Part shown: positions 1 through 7,700 of the stretch, piece after piece
How positions within the stretch are numbered: position 1 is the first letter of the stretch
Layout of the letters: every line of letters begins with the position of its first letter
Assembly: GCA_900314935.1 (NCBI GenBank)
Contig: OMXE01000025.1
Coordinates: 1 to 34,669 of the forward strand
DNA from: an uncultured Prevotella sp.
Lineage (GTDB): Bacteria; Bacteroidota; Bacteroidia; Bacteroidales; Bacteroidaceae
DNA length: 34,669 nucleotides
Direction: 5' to 3'
Notes under the pieces: generated by a model
Database searches by the model: none
Told to the model about the DNA's origin: nothing
What the model saw: only the letters and a program-made list of their open reading frames with translations
Made by a program: the position numbers and the translations under genes

Positions 1-270
1 TAATATAACTATTCTACTCCGATTATTGGAGGTGCTTATTGTCACAAATTCACATGTCACAAAGTTACATTTTGAGTCAACCAAAATCAGTACGAAGTCT
101 ACTTTTTCAGGGTAAGACACTGTTCGTTCGTTTGTTTGTTCGCACCAATGTTTATTCTCATAGTGATTGGCGCAAGGATGTTTATAACGGAAGAATCTGA
201 AAAGAAACGGAAAAACGGAAATTATCAGTTGAATCAGAGTGATTTCTGTGTGAGGTTTTTAATCAATTTA
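1..270. other. Non-coding left edge, nothing recognised
   Basis: No convincing reading frame was found on either strand. A 36-codon frame starting near 175 on the plus strand has no recognisable features. The only structure seen is a short tetranucleotide run at 122-142. The adjoining 271-423 holds promoters and an inverted repeat, listed separately. The stretch could be the downstream region of a gene lying left of the window. Confidence 0.5.
122..142. repeat. Short tetranucleotide tract (GTTC/GTTT)
   Basis: Five consecutive four-base units of GTTC or GTTT are visible. It lies about 280 bases upstream of the first gene and outside the predicted promoters, so a phase-variation role is unlikely. 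Confidence 0.6.
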
Positions 271-302
271 TTTTGTATTGTGCTCACTTAATCGTACCTT
301 TG
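271..302 (+). promoter_or_regulatory. Bacteroidetes-type promoter P1
   Basis: A -33 TTTG (272-275) is followed after exactly 19 bases by a -7 TACCTTTG (295-302), matching the Bacteroidetes consensus TTTG-N19-21-TAnnTTTG. It points toward the LD-carboxypeptidase gene at 424 and would leave a leader of roughly 115 bases. The whole 32-base segment, spacer included, matches the promoter at 31201-31232 at 27 of 32 positions. Confidence 0.7.
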
Positions 303-317
303 ACTTCGTCGAAGGTA
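295..317. promoter_or_regulatory. Hairpin overlapping the P1 -7 element
   Basis: TACCTT (295-300) pairs with AAGGTA (312-317). The inner bases continue the stem through one G-T wobble and GAC/GTC to a TTC loop, giving about ten pairs. The left arm is the P1 -7 element itself, so this could be a palindromic operator or a hairpin at the start of the P1 transcript. Confidence 0.45.
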
Positions 318-388
318 GGCTGCACCTCGGAAAAGCAAAAGAAAATTGTTTTTTTTCTTTGCTTTTCGCTCGGTTTGCACTACCTTTG
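310..388. repeat. Imperfect inverted repeat containing promoter P2
   Basis: Arms at about 310-345 and 352-388 are reverse complements with a few mismatches and small gaps, separated by about six bases. Shared blocks read GAAGGTAG or AAAGGTAG, then TGCA, then a C-rich segment, then GAAAAGCAAA. The right arm coincides with promoter P2. It may be a dispersed promoter-bearing element or a transcript hairpin made from P1. Confidence 0.5.
358..388 (+). promoter_or_regulatory. Bacteroidetes-type promoter P2
   Basis: A -33 TTTG (358-361) and a -7 TACCTTTG (381-388) are separated by exactly 19 bases, a full consensus match. Transcription would start near 395, giving a leader of about 30 bases before the ATG at 424. 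This is the proximal and most likely main promoter of the LD-carboxypeptidase gene. Confidence 0.75.
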
Positions 389-423
389 TCTCCAGATAGT
401 TGAATAATCGATAATAACATAAC

Positions 424-1551
424 ATGAAAATGATGAAGAAGACTTTAATGACAGCCATGACCATCATGATTTCTATGATGAGCGTTGCTTTATTGTCATC
501 CTGCAGCGATGAGGATGATTATGATGTGGTGAAACGTGAGCAGACCGTAGATCTGAAATGCCAGAAGCCTGATTATCTGAAGCCGGGCGATAAGGTAGCA
601 TTGATCTCACCCTCGTATTTCACTCCGATGGAAAACGTGGAGAAAACAGCTGAAGTGTTGCGCAATTGGGGCCTGGAGCCTGTTATCGGACCGAATGTGG
701 GTAAGGTGGTGGATGGACGCTATGCAGGAACGGTAAGCGAGCGCGTGAGCGATATTCGCTGGGCTCTCGACGATCCGAGCATCAAGGCGATTATCTGTAA
801 CCGCGGCGGCTACGGCACCATCCAGCTCATCGACCAGCTGACACTGGCAGAGCTGAAAGGCTCGCCCAAATGGCTGGTGGGCTTCAGTGATATCTCTACC
901 CTGCACGGACTGTTTACCTGTGCGGGGGTAATGAGTATTCACGGTACAATGAGCTCGTTCTTGGCCAAAGGGGGCACCGATGCATCGAGTACGCTGATGC
1001 GCGACTTACTGATTGGTTATGTGCCACGTTATGAACTGCCTGCTCATAAGCAGAACATCGTGGGTAAGGCAAGCGGCGTACTGGTGGGCGGCAATATCTG
1101 CACCTTTGCACCTAACCTGGGCTCTCAAGCTGACGCTACGAGGGGCAAAGACCTGATTCTCTTTGTGGAGGAGGTGGAGGAGTCGATGCATAATATCGAC
1201 CGTCAGATGCGCATCCTACAGATGAATGGGGTGCTCGACCGCTGTAAGGGCATCATCCTTGGGGAGTTTACCGACTGCGGTACGGAGTTTACTTATGAGA
1301 GTGTGGAGGCAATGCTCAACGAGATGCTGAAAGACTACCATATCCCTGTGCTCTGCGGCTTCCCTGGCGGTCATGGTGACGTGAACCTACCCCTGGTGAT
1401 GGGTGCCAACGTCACCATCGATGTACGCAACGACGGTGCTACCCTGCAGTTCAATATCGAGGGAAACCAGCAGACTGTTAACACCACCAGCATCACCGCA
1501 CCGGCAACACCCGCTAAAACCCGCATGAGGTTGGCAGGAAAGATTGAGTAG
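424..1551 (+). CDS. S66-family LD-carboxypeptidase, lipoprotein
   Basis: This 375-residue protein belongs to peptidase family S66 (muramoyltetrapeptide LD-carboxypeptidases, also microcin-C resistance MccF). The family trims the terminal D-alanine from murein tetrapeptides during peptidoglycan recycling. The triad inferred by comparison with E. coli LdcA (Ser106, Glu200, His270) is present: Ser155 in GFSD, Glu249 in LFVEE and His317 in FPGGHG. The oxyanion-side motif RGGYG is at 127-131. E. coli LdcA is cytoplasmic, but this protein has a lipoprotein signal with lipobox LSSC (Cys27). The acidic run SDEDDYD follows directly, resembling the Bacteroidetes lipoprotein export signal for surface display. 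The ATG is preceded by promoter P2. The next gene lies 68 bases downstream and may be co-transcribed. The last 30 residues are Thr/Pro/Ala-rich and not typical of the family. The family call is firm; the physiological substrate is not. Confidence 0.88.
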   Translation: MKMMKKTLMTAMTIMISMMSVALLSSCSDEDDYDVVKREQTVDLKCQKPDYLKPGDKVALISPSYFTPMENVEKTAEVLRNWGLEPVIGPNVGKVVDGRYAGTVSERVSDIRWALDDPSIKAIICNRGGYGTIQLIDQLTLAELKGSPKWLVGFSDISTLHGLFTCAGVMSIHGTMSSFLAKGGTDASSTLMRDLLIGYVPRYELPAHKQNIVGKASGVLVGGNICTFAPNLGSQADATRGKDLILFVEEVEESMHNIDRQMRILQMNGVLDRCKGIILGEFTDCGTEFTYESVEAMLNEMLKDYHIPVLCGFPGGHGDVNLPLVMGANVTIDVRNDGATLQFNIEGNQQTVNTTSITAPATPAKTRMRLAGKIE

Positions 1552-1619
1552 AATCGGGGGTGCGGTGGTACGAAGGTACAGGGGCGCGAGAAATGAACTA
1601 AGAACAAAGACTTATCAAA

Positions 1620-3002
1620 ATGAAGGAGAATATGATACTAAACAATCTGAATCTAAGAAAGAGCAGTATGACCGTCAGATCGTTCATGACACTGCTCATC
1701 ATGTTGACCATGACGATGGTTGTGAATGCAAAGTCAACCAACGCCATGTATGGTGCAGTAACGAGTGCACCAGTAGAGGATGTGTACATCCTTGGAGAAA
1801 TCAACGGGAAGGGTTGGGTAACCAACGATGGTGTTAAGATGACTCGCGGTGAGGATGGCATATACACTGCCATTGTTATTGCTGATGGAAGTTACGGAGG
1901 GTATAACTACTTCAACTTCACCACTAAGCTTTCTGAGAACAGTGATGATTGGGATGCCATTGCACCTTATCGCTTCGGCGCACCTCCCAGTGAAGAGAAT
2001 TACGATTATCTTGTAACCGATGAACGACTTGGCAAGGAAGCGACACTTACTTATGGAACCTACCAATCTTTCAAAGTTAGTACGGGTAAGTACGACCTGG
2101 CATTGGATCTTGAAAAAATGACGCTTGTGATTACCAGACTTGATAATGTGTACATCCTTGGCGATATTAACGAGAATAATTGGGCCTCTAACGTAGGTGT
2201 TCAAATGACACATGGTGAGGATGGGTTATATACCGCTACAATTACCGTAGATGAGGGAGAGGGCCACTACTTTGGTTTTACTATGAAACTCTCTGAGAAC
2301 GATTATGAATGGGAGCAGATCAACCCTTATCGATTCGGAGCGGTAAGTAATGATGCTTTCTGGGTGACAGATGAACAACTTGGCAAGGAGTTGGCACTAC
2401 AATATGATGGACCTTCATTTCGCATTGAAGGGGGTGAGTATGAATTGACCTTGGATCTTGCAAAAATGACACTCATTATCAAAAAGGTAATACCTCCAAC
2501 TGATGTATTTATCCTTGGCAATATTGAAAATTGGAATACCAATGAAGGACAACAAATGACTCGCAGTGAGGATGGAAAATATACTGCCACCTTGATTGCT
2601 GATGGGTATTCCAATGGGTTTAGCTACTTCAGTTTCACCACTAAGCTCATGGAAGAGGCTAATGACTGGGATGGAATTAGTCCATATCGATTTGGCGCTG
2701 TCAGTAATGGAGATTTCTGGGTGACTGATGAGACCCTTGGTCAGGAGATATCACTCACATACGGCGGACAAGCTTTCCGCGTGCCAGCAGGCAAGTATAA
2801 TCTAACCTTGGACTTGGACAACTTGAAGCTTGTTGTCACAGCAGCTCCATCCGTTGCCACAAAGATCGATCAAGTTTCAAGCAACAAGTTACAAGAAACA
2901 AGTGGCGAATGGTTCACCATTGACGGCAGGAAGCTGAGTGGGAAACCAGCGAAGAAGGGTGTGTATATTCACAATGGCAAAAAGGTCGTGATGTTGCAAT
3001 AA
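1620..3002 (+). CDS. Secreted protein with three tandem beta-rich repeats
   Basis: 460 residues. A hydrophobic export segment (about 20-37, ending VVNA-K) is followed by three homologous units of about 115 residues, at roughly 55-172, 177-288 and 296-408. Each opens with V(Y/F)ILG(E/D/N)I, has EDG(I/L/K)YTA near residue 25, NPYRFGA or SPYRFGA mid-unit, then (V)TDE.LG and a closing LDL...L.I.. strand. The opening resembles the SusE/SusF starch-binding repeats, so glycan or surface binding is plausible, though conserved binding residues were not verified. The C-terminus (WFTIDGRKLS ... GVYIHNGKKVV) is the Prevotella exported-protein tail, similar to type A sorting signals of type IX secretion. 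The start is uncertain: ATGs at 1620, 1632 and 1668 are in frame, and the last leaves the cleanest signal peptide. It probably shares a transcript with the LD-carboxypeptidase gene. Specific function unknown. Confidence 0.8.
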   Translation: MKENMILNNLNLRKSSMTVRSFMTLLIMLTMTMVVNAKSTNAMYGAVTSAPVEDVYILGEINGKGWVTNDGVKMTRGEDGIYTAIVIADGSYGGYNYFNFTTKLSENSDDWDAIAPYRFGAPPSEENYDYLVTDERLGKEATLTYGTYQSFKVSTGKYDLALDLEKMTLVITRLDNVYILGDINENNWASNVGVQMTHGEDGLYTATITVDEGEGHYFGFTMKLSENDYEWEQINPYRFGAVSNDAFWVTDEQLGKELALQYDGPSFRIEGGEYELTLDLAKMTLIIKKVIPPTDVFILGNIENWNTNEGQQMTRSEDGKYTATLIADGYSNGFSYFSFTTKLMEEANDWDGISPYRFGAVSNGDFWVTDETLGQEISLTYGGQAFRVPAGKYNLTLDLDNLKLVVTAAPSVATKIDQVSSNKLQETSGEWFTIDGRKLSGKPAKKGVYIHNGKKVVMLQ

Positions 3003-3018
3003 CGACATCACGACCTTT
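2981..3018. terminator. Hairpin between convergent genes
   Basis: A perfect 14-base inverted repeat (2981-2994 with 3005-3018, loop of 10) spans the stop codon of the upstream gene. The left arm encodes part of its conserved C-terminal K-K-V-V-M tail. The following bases are only moderately T-rich. It sits between the plus-strand gene ending at 3002 and the minus-strand gene ending at 3069, so it could serve both directions. Confidence 0.6.
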
Positions 3019-3068
3019 GATGACCTATTTAATCTTTAATGTTTAATCCTTAATCTTTCATCTCTCAT

Positions 3069-4493
3069 CTACCTCGCTCCTCCTCCAAGGGCGATGTAGA
3101 GGGCGATGACGGCCTGTGCTCCCTTATACATGTTCATGGCCTCGCTGAGCTGGGCGTTAAGGAGCGATTCCTGGGCGGTGAGTACCTCGAGGTAGTTCGA
3201 CTTACCATTGTCCATCAGCTCGTGCGTTCCCACATAAGCCTCGCGAAGCACATCCACCTGACGGTGGTAATAGGCATGTTTCTCACGGGCAGCCTGACAG
3301 TCGGCCAAGGCCTCGTTCACCTGATTACCCGCATCAACAACGGTCTGCACATACTTGCGCTGCAGATCCTCCTCAGTAAGCTTCGCAATCTTCAGGTTCG
3401 CCAAGAGTCTGCCACGCGCAAAGATGGGTTGTGTGAGCGACCCTACAGCACTCAGCAGCAGCTTACCGGGGTTGACAACCATGCTACCAGCGCTGTTTGT
3501 CCAGCCGCCTGTTCCCGAAAGTGTGATACTGGGGAAGAAAGCAGAGCGGGCAGCCTGCGTATTGTAGAAGGCCTCCTCCATGGCGTGGTTGGCCATACGG
3601 ATATCAGGACGCTGCTCAAGCATGGTGGCAGGCACGCCAACTTTCAGGAACTCGGTGTCGAACATACGCTGACCGGTGTCCCCCTCTGCTTGAGGATGAT
3701 GCAAGGCTGAACTGCCCCACTTGCTGCGCTCGATGTGCTGCGGCGTTTCAGCCAGCATCCGACAGATGGCGTTCTCCACGCTGCGGATATTGCGACGGGT
3801 GTCAACAATCTGCGTCTTCACATTGAGGTACGACGACTCCATCTGGTTGACAGCCGTAGAAAAGATCTTACCATTTTCCCACAGCGTCTTCTCCGTCTCC
3901 AAGGAAGCGTTCCACAAGCTGTCGGTCTGGGTGAGAATCTCTAACTGACGGTCGAGCACCTGTAGCATGTAATACTGCTGGGCAACGGTGGAGACGAGGT
4001 TGGCACGAATGGCCTCCTCGCGCACCTGTGACTGCAGCAGTACCGCATTGGCAGCACGTTTCTTGTTGGTGATAGAGCCGAACACATCCACATCCATCGA
4101 CATCTGCAACGGAAGGTTGTAGGTTTTCGACCACGGGTTGTCGTCGAACTTTGCCACTGTTCCTTGCGGTGAGAAGTAGAGCGACGGCAGGTAGGCCATC
4201 TTAGCGGCTTTCAGCGAAGCCTCGCTCTTCTCAATGGCAATGCAAGCAGAGTTCAGATCGGTATTGCTGGCCAGCACCTGTTCGATGAGCTGCTGCAGCA
4301 AAGGATCGGTGAAGAACTCACGCCACGACATCTGCGCCATCGACGTGCCACCCTCGCTTACCTGTAATTCCTGCGTGTTGCCGAAGACACCTGATGGTGC
4401 CTCGTCCTTCTGCTCGTACTTGTTGTAGATGCCGCAGCCCGTGAGCAGGATACTCACGGCTGCAGCTACAAAGATACTCTTAAATCTCTTCAT
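3069..4493 (-). CDS. TolC/OprM-family outer-membrane efflux lipoprotein
   Basis: A 474-residue outer-membrane factor of the NodT/OprM type, the exit duct of tripartite RND pumps. A lipoprotein signal ends in lipobox LTGC (Cys20). Two OEP repeats follow, with typical motifs: D(V/L)FG near the first repeat's barrel strand, a long coiled coil rich in Ala, Glu and Gln, EQRPDIR (about 291-297) opening the second repeat, and a G(N/K)SNYLEVLTAQ-like motif near the end. The length is normal for the family. It lies downstream of the RND and membrane-fusion genes on the same strand, but two genes separate it from the pump: the 1229-residue secreted protein and a 43-codon peptide gene ending 36 bases before this ATG. 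It is paralogous to the outer-membrane factor at 32870-34282. Substrate unknown. Confidence 0.93.
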   Translation of the reverse strand: MKRFKSIFVAAAVSILLTGCGIYNKYEQKDEAPSGVFGNTQELQVSEGGTSMAQMSWREFFTDPLLQQLIEQVLASNTDLNSACIAIEKSEASLKAAKMAYLPSLYFSPQGTVAKFDDNPWSKTYNLPLQMSMDVDVFGSITNKKRAANAVLLQSQVREEAIRANLVSTVAQQYYMLQVLDRQLEILTQTDSLWNASLETEKTLWENGKIFSTAVNQMESSYLNVKTQIVDTRRNIRSVENAICRMLAETPQHIERSKWGSSALHHPQAEGDTGQRMFDTEFLKVGVPATMLEQRPDIRMANHAMEEAFYNTQAARSAFFPSITLSGTGGWTNSAGSMVVNPGKLLLSAVGSLTQPIFARGRLLANLKIAKLTEEDLQRKYVQTVVDAGNQVNEALADCQAAREKHAYYHRQVDVLREAYVGTHELMDNGKSNYLEVLTAQESLLNAQLSEAMNMYKGAQAVIALYIALGGGAR

Positions 4494-4529
4494 ATATGTA
4501 TTAACATTTTCTGATTCAGATCAAAGTGA

Positions 4530-4661
4530 TCAAGGTGAGACCAGGAGGTTGTCGTAGTCACTCACTTTATCATCGCTAACCTTTACAGAATCTACCAACA
4601 ACAAAGATTCATGATGTACGGCCATCACCTTTATCTTGGGTTGCAAATAATACTTTTTCAT
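4530..4661 (-). CDS. 43-residue peptide, K-x-Y-x-x-P / L-L-x-x-S family
   Basis: A short ATG-to-TGA frame of 43 codons sits in the 216-base gap between the 1229-residue protein gene and the outer-membrane factor gene, on the same strand. It starts MKKYYLQPKIKV, has H-H-E-S-L-L-L at 16-22 and an Asp-rich, Ser-rich C-terminus. It aligns without gaps to the 47-residue peptide at 16822-16965. Nine of 23 core positions are identical (K, Y, P, K, H, E, L, L, S) and several others are conservative, which is why I call it a real gene. There is no signal peptide and no transmembrane segment. I know of similar short Bacteroidales proteins without an assigned function. The 36-base gap to the next ATG would allow translational coupling or a leader-peptide role, but nothing in the sequence proves either. 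Confidence 0.65.
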   Translation of the reverse strand: MKKYYLQPKIKVMAVHHESLLLVDSVKVSDDKVSDYDNLLVSP

Positions 4662-4681
4662 ACGATTCACTGTTTTGTTGA

Positions 4682-4727
4682 TTACTTAATCACGACTTTG
4701 AACTCTCGCTCACTTAATCACGACCTT
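4682..4727 (-). repeat. Duplicated C-terminal-tail codons
   Basis: The final codons of the 1229-residue gene (K-V-V-I-K-stop, about 4710-4727) are repeated almost exactly just downstream at 4682-4699. There, in another frame, they would read F-K-V-V-I-K followed by TAA. The second copy is not in frame with the gene. It looks like the remnant of another sorting-tail coding end, left by recombination or deletion. Confidence 0.6.
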
Positions 4728-7700
4728 TCTGCCATTCACGATATAGAGGCCCTTCTGAACCTGACCCTTCGGCGCTACAACGCGACGACCCTGGAGGTCG
4801 TATGCCTTCATATCCGACGATTGCTTCACGTCGGTGATACCTGTAGCGATACCAACCGGTTCATCATAGAAGTCAATGAGGATACGTGCAAGACTTGTTC
4901 CACTTTCAGCGGGCAGATAGACACGACCGGAACCAAGGAGTCCACCGTCCCATACATAGAAGGCAGCTTCCTGTCCCTCTGGCTTGGCCAGCACAAACAC
5001 GCCATCACCTGTTTTAGAATCGCTTACCTGTAACAGGTTTTTTACAGGTGCATCAACAGCATTTGACAAGGTCAGAGTAAAGCTACCTGGGTTCTCAGTG
5101 TGGAGCAAATAAGGATGTCCACCCTTCAGGCCTTCTGCAGGCGCGAGGATAGCAGTCTTATCAGTACCTGCTTCTCTCACCTTTGTCACTACGTAAGCCT
5201 CCAAGTTTTCTGGAATAGTCACATCATTATAGGTAACGATGGAACTCCAGCCAGACTCGCCAACCTTAATACCGAATGATTCATCAGGTACGAAGCGGTA
5301 GATACGTGGCATGAAGGCTTTCTTGTCGTCTGCTTCACCTTCTTTCTTGGTGTTGAACGCAGCCATGAACATGTCGAAGGAGCCCATATCGAAAGTGCTC
5401 TCTTCTTCATTGGGATCCTCTTGGTTGGGGTCATCGGGATCCTGCTCTTCATTATTATTTCCACCCATACCTCCGAACATTCCCATCATCTCTTCCATGT
5501 CGAACGAGCTTGAAAGCATAATGGTGTTGTTCTTGCCTTGAGTCTTCGGGAAACTGATGGTGGCAATGTTTTCTGTAATGGAGATAGTAGCCTTGCAACT
5601 GTCGGCGGTGGCAGCCGCCATGGTGCCTGTTTTCAAGCCAGAACTTGGGCTGATCATTTCCATTATCTTGTTGATGTCGAACTTGTTGTCTCCTTGTTCA
5701 TCACCTTGTTCTTCTTCTTTATCTTCTGAAGTGTCGGATGCATAGAGGTAGAGATTGTCGCCGTTCTCATCCTTACCTACGTTGAGATACCATGAACCAT
5801 CATCCCCTGCCGGTTCAAGAACAACCTCCAGCGTGCCTTTGGGAGCCTTCTCACACGGAATCAATTCCTTTGTATTGTCTCCTTCTTCAAATTCATATTT
5901 GCTTCCATTCTTGCCGCCACCCATCATTGCGTTGTTTTCAACCATGACGTAGTCGGTATAAGTCTTTTCGGTAGACTCCTTGTCTTCCTTCACTCTCGTG
6001 CCGACAAGTATCAGTCGGGCACCTTCTGTCAGATAATCGGTGCTCGTTGTCAGTACATAATCACCAGCGTACTTACCAGCAGGTTCCACATCTCTCGTCT
6101 TTACGATAAGCTTGAACTTGCGCTTCATGGTGTATGATTTCTCTTCGACTTTCGGATCTGCTTGGTCGTCAGCTTCCTGCAATACCACCTTTACCTTGAC
6201 GGTAATCTTGGCTTTTCCTTCGTTGACACCAGTGATAATCGTAGTTGTTTTATCTTCACTTTCTTCACACTTGGCAATATCCTCGTCAGATGACTTGAAG
6301 GTTGCTTTCTCTATCTTAGCAGTTGTAGGAATCTTTACCTCATCATCAAAATAGTCAAATATATTATCTATCTCATAGACGCTTTGGCCATCCAATGTCT
6401 TGTTAACATATATTTCTATATTGTTATCAACTACACCATCCTTATCATCCTTAATAAGCAATGTCGGGTCATATACAGCCAGGTAATTCATCTCATCAAC
6501 CTTTCCGGACATTTTCGTGTCGCCACTGCCACCACCCATCATGCCGGAGAACATGCTTGTATCCTCGGTATAAACCAGTGGTCCGCAAACTACTACGCAG
6601 TCGCCAGGACTCAGTTTTGGAATTGTATTAAATACCATTGTGCCGCCGGTACTTTCATCCGATAATGTGCCACAACCATTGATCACCTTCATCTGACCGT
6701 CTTTCGTGCCATCATCAGAAATATAATAGGTCACTTTGTCGGAGGTGCCGAACATGGCAGACATATCAAAGCCAAAGGAAGACATGTCGAAGGAAGACAT
6801 GTCGAAGCCGGATTCTTCCATATCTTCCGGATCGAAGTCCATATCATCCATTGAATCTTCGCTTCCGCTGCCACCCATCATCTCTCCAAAATCCATGTCG
6901 CCAAACATGGCCATCATGCCGGAGTTCACCTTGCTCACCTTTCCCTTGATGTAGTAGTTGACACCTTCTTCCAAGGTAAGATATACGGTGCCGTCATGTT
7001 CAACCTTTCCTGTTTCTGCCAATTGCTTGGCTTCAGCAACAGTTAAAGGAAGCGCCAAAGTGCCCAGATCTGCCGTTGATGAATCATCGACTATCAAAGT
7101 ACATTTAGTAGAAGCCTTATCGTGATATTCGCTCAGTGCCACGGTAGCAGTGATTACCGTAGTGCCACGCTTTTTCAGTGTTATGGCGCCTTGTGCGTTG
7201 ATCTCTGCTACATCTGGATTACTGCTCGTCCAATTAATTTCCGATTTTTCTGCTCCTGTGATTGTGACTTTTTCATTGAAATCCCTCTCGTACAAGGTAT
7301 ATTGGTCTTTATTCTTCAAATCATAGTTGTAGTATTCGGCTAACTGGATAGTAACTTTTTTAATGGGATCCTCAACCTTCTGGAATAGCACAAAGCGGGT
7401 GTCCTTCACAGCATCGTCGGGCTTACCATCTTTAAGTTCCTTTAGTTTCCAACTGTTGCTGAACATACTTTCTTCTACACCTGCGAGATAGTCTTTTTCG
7501 CCGGTAGTGATTTTCAGATAACAGACATTATCAATGAAACTCTTGGTAAAATTCCTATCCTTGTCTGATTCATTGCCTACTTTCAGACCATTGTCGGCAT
7601 ACAGGTAGTTCTTGCCGTCTGTTGTCATAAACTGAAAATTAGGGCCGTTAGAAGGAACCTTGAAAGTCCACTGAACTTTCTCGGCAACATCGCCTAAAAT

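Noticed and set aside
175..290. 36-codon plus-strand frame near the left edge
   Set aside because: No homology to the peptide family found elsewhere, no suitable promoter, and it overlaps promoter P1.
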